Shown here: positions 13,201-24,100 of the stretch, piece by piece | How positions within the stretch are numbered: position 1 is the stretch's first letter | Layout: every line of letters starts with the position of its first letter | NCBI RefSeq assembly: GCF_932526225.1 | Contig: NC_064036.1 | Span: 14,005,181-14,069,180, forward strand | Length of the DNA stretch: 64,000 bases | Direction of reading: 5' to 3' | From: Nematostella vectensis | Lineage: Eukaryota; Cnidaria; Anthozoa; Actiniaria; Edwardsiidae | Made by a program: the position numbers and the translations under genes | The notes under the pieces: generated by a model | Database searches by the model: none | Told to the model about the DNA's origin: nothing | What the model saw: the letters and a program-made list of their open reading frames with translations, nothing else

Positions 13201-16200
13201 ATATATTGAGTATTAACCTTTAACAGTACAATGAAAATAATGTTTATTGTTTTCCAGGGATCACTTGTATATCCAAACAGAGCTCTGTAGTTCAAGGTAC
13301 TTTATTTTAAATATTGCTTTGTTGTCATGCCCTATTACAAGGTTTTGATTTGTCATGTCTGAATATTTTTAGCTTGAAAGATTATTTAGAAAAGAATGAC
13401 TCTGTATCTGAGAGAGAAGTTTGGAATTTTCTTCTGGATCTTACTTTGGTAAGTATAAATTATTTTATCTAAGGGACTCTAGGATCCCTGTGCCATATTA
13501 CTTGCATCACAAGCGACTCAATGTGTTAGCACATGCGGCTCACCCTAACCTTGATTCCTGGCAAGACATGGGGAAGTACATGTATCTGTTTCTCAGCCCT
13601 GAATTTTGTTGAATGTATATACACCTATTTCAATATACATTGGTGAAAATGGCAAATAGTAGTTGTATTACTGCTTGTAGGTATAATTGCCCCTAATTGT
13701 GCAATTTATACACATTTTCCTGCTTTTATAAAATATGAGAAGTCCCTTGATATTTTCAGATGGTAGCACTGGCAATTGCCATTTGCACTGACGACATATT
13801 TTTGAAATAGGTGTATGGGCTTAATAAAAGCCTGTGTTAATCAGTTCCAACATGGAGAGTGCTTAAAGACTGAGTTTATTTTTTTGGTTATGAGTTATTA
13901 AAATGACCTTATTTGATTCAGGGTCTGAAGCATCTTCATGACAGTGGCATGGTTCACATGGATATCAAGCCTGCTAATGTGTTTTTTGGTCACGATGGAC
14001 TTTGTAAAATTGGAGACTTTGGACTGGTTCTAGAACTCTCAAAGGTAAGAATGAATAATAAATGGCAAACTTTAGCAGGCATCAGCCATTCTAGTTGTTT
14101 TCAATAGACTGACTAGCAGGCAGACGGAAAGTCAGAGGGATTCTGTTTTCCTCCTGGTTTAGTCTTCTCATTACTCAAACTGCCATCACTTGTCCTTTAG
14201 ACCATCACTTCCATGACTTGTTTATCTATGATTTTAAGGAATCCCTATTTGTAGGTGGATACGGCGGATGCCTTAGAGGGAGACCCTATGTACATGGCCC
14301 CAGAGTTGATGCAAGGCAGTTTTACAAAGGCTGCTGACATATTCAGGTATGTAAACCATTGATGCGCCCTGCTATTGATAAACATGTTCTTTATCATACA
14401 AACATAATTGACAGTGACAGTTTGTTTCTCTCCTCAGCCTGGGAATAACGCTGCTGGAAGCTGCCTGTGATTTAGACTTACCAAAGGGTGGAGATACATG
14501 GCATCAACTGCGCAATGGACAGCTTCCACATATTTTCACACAAGGTAGCAACATGCTCTCATTTGAGTGACGCTAGCTTCCTTGCCAACTGAACCACCTG
14601 GCTAGAGACAGGAATTCATATTTATGAATAGTTTTGATTTGTGTTTCTCTTGTATGCATCAATCCTTATCAGACAATTGCATAATAAGCCAGTTCAGAGT
14701 TTAAGAAAAGACGCGGGGAGACTTGGTCAAATCGATCGAATCGCACCAAATGAACAATTTCGAAGAAGAGTTTGTATGGCGGTCTTGGAGAAAAATCCTT
14801 TGTACAAAGCCGTTTTACAAGGTATGGGAAAACCAACCACATTCATGTGTTGCACACTTATTGTTATACCTTTCGACCGCGTTTTGTTGAATACGGCCCA
14901 ATAAAATTTTTTTACAGGATATATTTACTTCGCTCAGTGAACTAATTTTATCAACTTCCGCTCGCAAAACACCGATGAAAACACGCAACAACAATGAACT
15001 TTGGTACCGCAGGTATAAACAAAATTATTTTCGTCGATGGAATTCAAGTAATATTTTTGCTTAACATCTAAGAACAATATTAATTTGAATTTTAGGGCAT
15101 AAAAATTGAAACAGCACTTCTACCTATGCATTTTATCACAGGCTTACCAACCTCTCAGTCAGTCTCCAGTCAATCCCAGTAACTAGCTTGTATATTTTCA
15201 CGATTGATCACCTCCTGTAATTGTTCTATAATTGTCTTATATCCTAGCATAAGGGTCACAATAAACTCTCATTGCTTTGTGATGTGTTTTTATTCAGAAT
15301 AAGCAGCATTTCTAACGTTTGAGCAGCTGAGGGATTCCGCGTTACTATATACCTATAAAAAAAAAGTAAAGGCAGGCTTCAAAGACATGCGATCAGATCA
15401 AGCGGCCAGAATTTGGAGTACGAGCATAATCTCGAAAATCAACCACCACAGTGCGGTAGAATATAAATATCTCCATGTCCCCAGTGATTTTCGGCCTCCC
15501 AAACAAACTCTTTCTACCAGAAAAGGCTAAGTTTTTACACATATTGGCAACCCAGAGACGATAGAGGAATCCGTGGATGCAACATTCGAATTCAATTTGA
15601 CAGCATTCTACCGCATGTGGTTGTTGATTTTCGAGATTTTACTCGTACTCCAAATTCTGGCTGCTTGATCTGATCGCATGTCTCCGAAGCCTGCCTTTAC
15701 TTTTTTTTATAGGTATATAGTAACGCGGAATCCCTCAACTGCTCAAACGCTAGAAATACCGCTTATTCTAAATAAATACACATCACAAAGCAATGAGAGT
15801 TTATTGTGACCTTTATTCTAGGATATAAGACAATTATAGGACAATTACAGGAGGTGATCAATCGTAAAAATATTCGAGCTAGTTACTGGGATTGACTGGA
15901 GACTGACTGGGAGGTGGGTAAGCCTGTGATTTTATACTCCGATTTGGAGTTCGTCGATAAACTTTTACAGTATTTGAGTGAAGGAATGACTCAGGGTACT
16001 CAGAAAATCGCTCCTTAGAAATACCTTTTGTGCCTAATTAATCCCAAATTCTCCAAGACTGCAATGCAAACTCTCTTGTGAAATCCCTCTTTTGGTCCAA
16101 AAGAGCCCAGTCCCTTACTGATTTCTTAAACTCTGAACTGGTTTATTGAATTGGTGTTCATTTGCTGTTGTGTTTCTATGATAGGCTTGTCGCCTGAGCT

Positions 16201-18747
16201 CATTAGGCTGATTGCGTGGATGATGCACCCTATCCCTGAGAGTCGGCCAACTGTAGATGACATTCTAGCCCTCCCTGCTGTACAAGCAGTAAGTACAATC
16301 ACAGGGTTTAACCTAGAAACAAATGAATAATCACTGCTTGTAGACGACATTCTAGCCCTCCCTGCTGTACAAGCAGTAAGTCCAATCACAGGGCTTAACC
16401 TAGAAAAAAATATATAATCACTACTTGTAGACGACTTTCTAGCCATCCCTACTGTACAAGCAGTAAGTCCAATCACAGACTTTAACCTAGAAAAAAAATG
16501 AATAATCACTGTCTGCCCTCTCTGTTTTCCATTTGAATAAGTTGTTTGACTTGGCAATGTTCTGGGTTTCACTCTTATGATTTTTATTTGCACTGTAGTA
16601 AGAAGCAAGCGGAGAAAAAGTATAATGTTGATGAAAAATGGTGTTTGACGAGAAATCAAGAATTTTATCTTGTGAAGGTCATAGCATTTTTTTAAGCCAT
16701 CTGGTAGTGGCAAAAATAAATTTTCGAAGCAAATCAACCTCTTGATTGTCGCTGAAATGATGAATTGTGAGGGCATAGATTAAACAACATGGTTGTTTTG
16801 TGGAGGAAGGAAAACTGAAAACCCTTCTATTTGTGAGATTCACTGCATTGTATTCACACACAGACATGGAGAAGGCGGCGGTGGATCCATTATTACAGCT
16901 TCATGGTAAGCCAGAGTGAAAGTAAAGGTCTCTATCATTATCTGGACAGATACTGAACTTTTTTGCTTGGGTTGTTCTGTAGAATTCGTCATTCTCTTCA
17001 TTCTGTGATAGTGTTTCTGCATTCTTTTTGTGGATGGCTATGGTTATCTTATGGCCTCTTAAACCTTTCAAAGGTAGGTTGATTTAAGAAGACTTCACAT
17101 CACTATTTTATTTACTGTACAAATCACACAAAGCACTAATTTCCATCATCATCTAAATCAAGCAACTGAGATACATTTCTTATATTGACCGAGGTTTAAA
17201 AAGAAATTCTTTGCAAAGTGTGTTTTTTTTAATTGCATTTTGTCACATGTTGTGTTATTTACCAGATCTGTGGTCACCTAAACCTGATCCTCCTACCCAG
17301 GATTCCTCATTTAGTTCTGATAACAGCTTCTCACTGGAAGGTAAAGGTGACATTGACAAGAATCAGCTCATGTTTGAATAAACTTATTTGTGCGTGTAAC
17401 AACCCAACAACCCAACTGCAAGCTGTCACTCATTCTAAAGTGTACACTTGTCCTGATAGATTCTCACGAAATATCAGACTGCTGGAGCCATACTCCTGAA
17501 AAGAACTCATCCTTTGAAAATCTTCTGTCTTCAAAGCCAATTGCCAAGCCTCCTTTTCACAGGTATTAAATAATTATGTTATGTCATTGGGAAGCTTGAT
17601 GAGGGGAGAACAAATAATGTTCCTGTTTGTTTTTAGTTCTTACTGAAATGGTGTATTTTAAGATGGGTTTTAATCTTGTGAGCTTGAACTTGAATGTGAA
17701 AAATAGCAGGTTGTATTTACCTCATGCATCAATTTAATTGTATAATGTTTATTATCAGGACGGGGTACTGCAGCTCTCCTATCAACCACACCCCATGTTC
17801 CCGTGTCGTCATATCCAGACTTTCCCCAACACGAGACCCTGACCTCCCCATGAACTCCAGGTAGGTCACATGATAAGGAACACAACTGTTTAATCAGTCT
17901 CTTTACCATGTCAAAAAAAAAATCATTAAACAAGGACCGGCAGTATAAAAGGCGTGTGCCTGGTCCAAGTCGTCTTTCTCGCTAGACCTTGTCAAGTACA
18001 GAGCTCCATAAGAAGAAGCAATTGAGATATCATCAAGTTCAAAATAATGTCTTAAACATCAACAGTGAAAAAGCAACTAAATTTTCTTATCTCTGATAGA
18101 TAAGAAAGAGAGATTCGAGCGATTTTGAAGAAAAAAGTTTTCAGGTTCTGTTATTTAAATGCGTGCGCTGTTTTTGAAATTTTATTTTCAATCATAAATT
18201 TTATTATTGTTGCCGTAGAAAACAACTCCCAAGAAGCTCGCCATTATTGCCTTGTATATACAGAACATTTAACTTCAAAATAATCAAAGCTTATCTACAG
18301 CTCTGCTCTTTCTATATTTAAGGAGCTCTGCACTTGACGTGGTCTAGCCTTTTAAACAGCAGGTCCTTGTCTCCAATTTAAATACAAAAACACAATATCC
18401 AGGTTTTGCTACATGCAGAAAGCCTACTCATTTTGGTTAAAAAAATAAAGACCATTCTTTTTTATCCTTTATGTAGAATATGGTGATAGAAGTGTACTGC
18501 ATTCTTTTCCAGGTTGACCCCTCCCCTTGACACCAGCAGTCCCAGCAGAGAACAGTACACCCCACCCTCTGAAGGGAGGAGGGGGCGTTTGTTTGAAGAT
18601 GATGGGGTGACCCTGAAGGTTGGAGTGGGGCCTAAAAACCTCATGGATGTAAGTACTCATGACTTGTTGAGTTTCTCTTGTGAAATTCTTGTATTCAATG
18701 CGTCTGTTGTATATTTCTGCTAGGTGTTTGAGGATGCAGCAGCCTGA
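10203..18747 (+). CDS. PKMYT1: Membrane-associated Wee1-family kinase PKMYT1 (Myt1)
   Basis: Inhibitory kinase that phosphorylates CDK1 at the ER/Golgi and restrains mitotic entry. Exons: 10203-10416, 10743-10795, 11312-11356, 11655-11737, 12184-12270, 13258-13296, 13373-13448, 13922-14044, 14255-14346, 14438-14544, 16185-16288, then 17012-17073, 17266-17340, 17460-17562, 17759-17860, 18513-18648 and 18724-18747 (TGA). The kinase domain has the glycine loop [12 protein letters not shown] lysine, catalytic [13 protein letters not shown] in GDFGLVLEL, and MYMAPEL. After it come a hydrophobic stretch ([12 protein letters not shown]), which fits the Myt1 membrane anchor, and a Ser/Pro-rich tail ending NLMDVFEDAA, like vertebrate Myt1. 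The link between exons ending 16288 and starting 17012 is unresolved: phase requires at least one more exon (candidates 16873-16914 or a piece at about 16602-16618). Introns carry a minisatellite, a foldback element and a duplicated splice donor. Confidence 0.9.
12280..13125. repeat. 25-bp minisatellite in PKMYT1 intron 5
   Basis: About 35 head-to-tail copies of a 25-bp unit (TACCACCCTAGACATGGTTGATGAT) with recurrent shorter variants of about 20 bp that lack the GATGAT end. The first recognisable copy starts about 10 bases after the splice donor of exon 12184-12270. Confidence 0.95.
14672..15015 (+). other. Possible orphan exon pair inside PKMYT1 intron 10
   Basis: The segment 14672-14820 is flanked by a good acceptor (pyrimidine tract then CAG) and a donor (CAAG/GTATGG). 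It has a single open frame with charged, protein-like composition (core [19 protein letters not shown]). A second segment, about 14919-15011, has acceptor TTTTTTACAG and donor CGCAG/GTATAA and is open in one frame (ELWYR near its end). Joined directly, the two segments are out of phase and stop after about eight codons. Neither fits into the PKMYT1 reading frame. They could be exons of a nested gene, alternative exons or chance; I do not recognise a family. Confidence 0.25.
15137..15928. mobile_element. Foldback element with about 325-bp inverted arms in PKMYT1 intron 10
   Basis: The left arm 15137 to about 15463 and the right arm about 15605-15928 are near-perfect inverted copies separated by about 140 bp. 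The termini are CACAGGCTTACC and GGTAAGCCTGTG, flanked by the direct repeat ATTTTAT (15130-15136 and 15929-15935), a likely target-site duplication. No coding capacity is seen. The transcript of this intron would form a very long hairpin. Confidence 0.88.
16253..16513 (+). repeat. Triplicated exon end plus splice donor (PKMYT1 exon 11), 87-bp unit
   Basis: Three tandem copies begin at 16253, 16340 and 16427. Each contains the last 36 bases of the coding exon (ATTCTAGCCCTCCCTGCTGT core), the donor GCA/GTAAGT (GT at 16289, 16376, 16463) and about 45 bp of intron. Only the first copy is joined to the rest of the kinase exon. Copies 2 and 3 carry a TTGTAG acceptor-like sequence before the copied exon piece. 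Confidence 0.93.
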
Positions 18748-21139
18748 TGAAGCTTCTACAAGTTTAGTATTGCATATTTCTTTAGGCTAGAATTGTCTGC
18801 GTGAGTTTAGATCCCGTACTATTCTAAGCTAGCATTCTCTGCATGGCGGGGCTGGTTACATGTCTACTTTGATAGATTGCAGGCACGTACCCAGGATTTG
18901 TTGAGGGCTGCTCATTATATATAAAAAGAATAGTATTTGATGACATTAATTTTTGGTGGCCCTGGGGGGGGCTGCCTAATGCATAATAGAAGTTATGTAT
19001 GCTTCTCCCGAAAAATATTTTTTTACCCTTAGGGATCGCAAAGTGGGTGTGTTCAGCAGCAGTTTGAATACTCGGTCTAAGTATCAATTATTTCCTGGTA
19101 TTTCCCATGTACAATAGGCAAGCTGTTAGTGTATGAATTTGTATTAGGTACATTACCAGCTCAATGCAATTTAGGGGATAGCTACCCTTTAAAAAGGATA
19201 GTACTTGGGTCAATCTTACATCCTTGGGCATAACAATCAAGGGATATAGCTGAACACACCCAAAGTGATAGCAGCCCCTTAAAAGAGCCATGAGGAACAG
19301 CAATTATGTGAACTTTTACACCAGGACAGAAGTCTTGGTAGCCATTACTTAGAATAAAAGCCCATTTTTAAGTAGGAATCTGTTTAACTCCAAGCAGGGG
19401 AAACTTGGGGAGAGGGACTTGTCTGAAACTGAAAAAAAGGCAGACAAATATGATTACTTAGGTTGAATTTGCTGTAGGACCTAATTGTGATCAATGTGTC
19501 TAAAACTAAAGATATAAGGAAGTCAAGGTCTTATTGGGTCCTTCTGGGATATTGACAGATAATGTCCAAGGATGAGAAATGGTACGAAAAATGAACAGTT
19601 GGCCAAGAAGCGAAGCTTCGAGGGCACTGTGTAATTTTGAGGACCACTTTTCATCCGCAGACATTATCCGCCGATATCACAGTGAGCCAAAGAAGGGGTT
19701 TATTTATTTTATATCCCAGTGACTACACTTAAAATGTGACTACCAGCTCAAAACTTGCATTTCAACTGATGGATTTACACCTAGACTGTTTTCTTATCAT
19801 TCTGCTGAGAGCAGGAATAGAAATTGAAGCAAAAATTTTCGATTTTAAAATCTCTTCTGCATGCGCGCTGACATGCATGGGAATGACGCCACGAGTGTGC
19901 GCTGCTCCATATAGTTATATTGATGATAATTCTATAAAAGAAAGCAAACCTTCTTTCTGTGCCTTCAACGCGTTTTGGAAGCCTTGGCGTTTGAGAAGTT
20001 ATTGAACAGACGAGAAGCAAGTTTTGACTGCACTGTTTGCAGGACAGATATCCGTTTGGCTGAACGTCATGCCTGATATTTGTCCCTTGAAAATGTGCAT
20101 GTGAGAACCATATTGACCAATAAGCGCGTGAAAATTCATCACTGGGATATAATTCAAAATATTGGTTGTAGATAAGGGTGTATAGAGCTTTTGTGGTAAA
20201 AATTCATGTCCAGCTTTCATTACATTGAAACCTGTAAAACTGAACCTCCAAAATATGTGTGGAGTGTTTATTGTCTTCTCACGAATCACAAGCCAGAATT
20301 CAGGTGCTGAAATGTTGAACTCGAGGGTTAAACAGTGTTGAAACACTTTCTAGCATTTCCAGTATGCACTTTCCATACATATTTCCACTCTTCGCGATTT
20401 GACATGGTCATGCTGTAGCCATTTCAGTTTTGTTTGTGTGAAAAAGAGAATTGTAAATAGGACAAAAACAGAAATACTCAAGGAAGCTAATAAAATATGC
20501 TTATTGCTGTTTACTGTTTTGTTGTTGTTTACAACCCCTGTTGTAGGCTGCGTCTCAGCCAAAACTATGTTTTCCATTGTAATAATGTGGAACTTATTTC
20601 TGGCTGAGCAGAGTTTGTTAGGCTAAATTCTTCAAATCATGTTATGTGATGCAATTTGAGCTGTTACCCGAGTGTTGTGTAAACAGACTCTGACTGACTA
20701 TAACATGCCTAACTGTTATGGCATATTTCAGACGGTGCACTGGACTCATTCAGAGCTCTGGTAGGGGCTTGGCAACTTGCGTTGTGCCGGATTGGAACAG
20801 GGCAAGGCCATATTTTCTTTCAAGGGCAGTGGGGGCTCGTTAATTTGTAGCAGAATTTGAACAGGTTTTTAAAGAACACAGAAAGAAACATTTCGGTAAA
20901 TTCATAGAAAATTTTGTGGTTCTACTAGAATCTAGCCTAACAAAACGTGTTCTACTGCCCGTGTGTTTTTTCTCTTTTTGGGTTTCCTGTGATTAGATAA
21001 AAACCGAGAGGGTCCTGGTACATATCCATTGCGTTCTGGGAATGCGAAACCGGATGTTTTGGCGAAACTGCATCGTCCACAAAATATGGTGACTTGATAT
21101 TTGGATTTCTTCCAGAAAATCTTCGACATATTTCTCATC
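18748..21139. other. PKMYT1 3' region and intergenic stretch
   Basis: No gene recognised in about 2.4 kb. The segment near 18885-19000 (GGCACGTACCCAGGATTTG, then a G-run and GCTGCC) resembles one end of the dispersed CAGGCCCGTACCC element found elsewhere in the window. The short inverted motif TATCCCAGTGA (about 19713) and TCACTGGGATA (about 20140) could mark another degenerate element, but the arms do not extend. Confidence 0.45.
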
Positions 21140-24100
21140 ATGCCTTCTGGCGGCTACTTTACTACCGGTGGTATTCTAGCATTCATGCTTCTTGCGGTAA
21201 TTCGGGGCTCTTTCTCGCCTGCGATCTATTTTGCAGTACATGCTTATCGTTCTCCGAGCCTAGTTTTCTTGCTGCGAACCCCAGGTACCATTTTCCTCTA
21301 TCTTGTGACTGTACTATTCCTGAGTAGACGATCGAATGGAGTCGTACAAGGGCTAAGGCACACTTCAGGGAGTATTTCCTCGCTATGGCGGTGTGCAGTG
21401 ATGGGCTTGTTACACTTAGCCGCGCCGTATCTATTGTTTATGTATGCTCTGAAGATACTCAATCCTACCGTTGCTGGGGTATACATGGCGGCCGCTCCAT
21501 GGCTAAGTACCGTTATCGAGAGATTGCCTTGTATTCAGGTCAGTCTTGTATTTGTAAATGATACATAGGTTGACTGATTTACGTACGACATAACAAACAA
21601 GTGGAATTCCTAGCGCTGCACATAAACACAGTAGTATAAAATACGAATTGGTTATAAGTTAAGTAGATTATTTCTTTGTAAAACTATGTCTGCATTTCAA
21701 TGTGATTGATCAGTGTTTATAAATATACTTATATTTACTTATAACAAAGCTTCTGATATACAGTAACACCTCTATAAAAAGGACACCCTTGGGGCAAAAT
21801 GGGTCTGTTATATTAGAAATTAATGAAGGTTGTGTTAATGTAAAATAATTTTAAATAAGGACTTTTTGAAGAGGTTATTTAGAAGCTTTTCGCCTGTCTG
21901 TTGTATGCAGTAGCAGATTTAAGGAGAGGGTTTAGGGGGTTTAAATCCCCCTTTGGACAGCCAGAAAGCTATATGCAACAAAAAATTATTACGCCCTCCC
22001 CTTTAGTCACCCCTTCTCTCCCTGATATGGAGGTTCACTGTAAGTCATTGATGATTTTGATCTTCTGTTATGATAAACCCATTCTCTACCTCTCTATTTT
22101 CCAGCACAAGCAAAGTCTAACAGCAGTCAAAGTGTTTGCAATGATTCTTGGCTTCAGCGGGGTGATCATGGTGTCTGTTGCTGATGGGGTGTTGGCCTTG
22201 ACGTTTGGCATTGTTCCTTGCCCGCTTACCTCTCATGCAATCAATGCTTCCCAACACCAGAACTCCTCACAGATTGAAGGTCATACAAACTGTGGTCCTT
22301 TTACCCATGCTCAAGTAATAACAGCTATGTTAGCCCTTATTGGAGGGGCACTGCTATGGGCAATAAGCTCAGGTAGGTATTAGAATAAGCTGTGTTAACC
22401 TTTATTGAAGGTTTGCTGCTAGCTCAGATGGGTGTTAGAATAAGCTCTGCTAGCCTTTAATGAAGGTGTGCTGCACTAATGCAGTAAGCTCAGATGGATG
22501 TTAGAATAAGCTGTGTTAGTCTTTTTTGAAGATGTCCTGCAATGGGCAGTAAGCTCAGGTAGGTTAAAGAATAAGCTTTGTGTTAATTCTGAAAGCTGGC
22601 TTTTAGTATAAGCTATTCCAGAAATTGTCATCGTTTAATAAATTTCAATCTTTATGTTACTAATAGGGTTTTAAAAAGAGGGATACTGCTTTGAAAATAC
22701 TGAGTTGAATCCCCTTAAGCTTGAAGGATTCTGGAACTACTTGCCTCCATGTAATGCAAAGCATTTGGAGATAGCCACAGAAAAAATCATGTGGAGAAGT
22801 CAACATACCTCTCCCCCAATAAGGATATCTTAAAGTCTTTTTAAACAGGCAAAGCCAAACAAAAAGAATACCCATGAATCTAGGCTTACAAACATCTATA
22901 AGCAGAGCACTGAATTATGCCCTAATAGACTTATTGATGTCCTAGGGCACTCTCCCAATATGCTAATAGTATATTGCACAAAGCACTGCTGGGAATCTTG
23001 GAAACCACTGGCTAGGTCCAGTGGTGTTTCACTTCGACAACCTGTAAAAAAAACTCAAAAATATATAGATGTGAATTCACCTAAAAAATTGCCAAGGGTC
23101 AATGGGTTAAAATATATGTATGTTGAATTACATAAAAATAAAAAAAATGTGCATATACTTTTAATCCTGTAATATTCTTTTATTTTATTTTGCAGTATTT
23201 TGGAAGGCCAAGAATGAAGATATACACTACACTGTGGCTGGTATCTGGAATAATCTTTTTGCAGGACTCTATGGCTTGGTGATTTTTGGCCTCATGTTTA
23301 TTTTTGAACCCTTAAATAAGGTAACATTTGTTAGCAATAAAGAGTAACTACCAGAGGACTAATGTTTACAGTTAAAGAGAAAAAAACTGGTATTTTTTTA
23401 TTATGAATTTAGGTGTTGATAAAATGGTATTGTGGTTGACAAAGGAAGGCATCATAATATATATATATCATTCCTTATTGTTAATAACAAGAGAAAATAC
23501 TTTGTTTTGATCTGCGCCTATATTTTGGCGGTTTACAACAGCGTTTTTCAGGGTGACTGAGGCTAACAATTGTAGTTACTACATGTCACCCTGAGAAAGG
23601 CTGTGTTGTACATTGCCAAAATATAAAGCAGTTGATCTAAATAAAGTATTTTCTCTTGTTATTAGTTATATCATATTGAGAATCTAATGTTGACAACACA
23701 AAGAGATGCTTAGTGATTTTGTATTTTACTATTATCATCATCATCACATAGCTGTCAACTCTCCTGCATAAGGCGTGGGTCTCAAGATTTTGAACCTTTT
23801 GTCAAGCCAAATTTTCTTGAAATATCCTTACATTTATTACTGTATTCTCCCACATAAGCTATCTTGGTACTTCTGATACATTTACTGTATTTTCTCAAGA
23901 TTTTTCCTAAAGCCAGGTTGACAGCTATGTCATCTTTACCATCGCCATCATCAGTCATATATTGTCTATTTGATACAGGCATAGTGTGGTTCTATATTAT
24001 TCCTGATCAGCAATACAAATAAATACAAAAAGCCCAAATTGTCGTGATCGTGAACCAGAAGAATAAATACAATACACCAAAAACTGGACTAGACTCTGCC

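Noticed and set aside
16126-16776. 216-codon minus-strand open frame
   Set aside because: It runs antisense through the PKMYT1 exon-11 duplication and repeats it (repeated [12 protein letters not shown]-type text). No family motif.
18462-18723. Minus-strand and alternative plus-strand frames over 18462-18723
   Set aside because: Shadows of PKMYT1 exon 18513-18648, which fits the spliced kinase frame.
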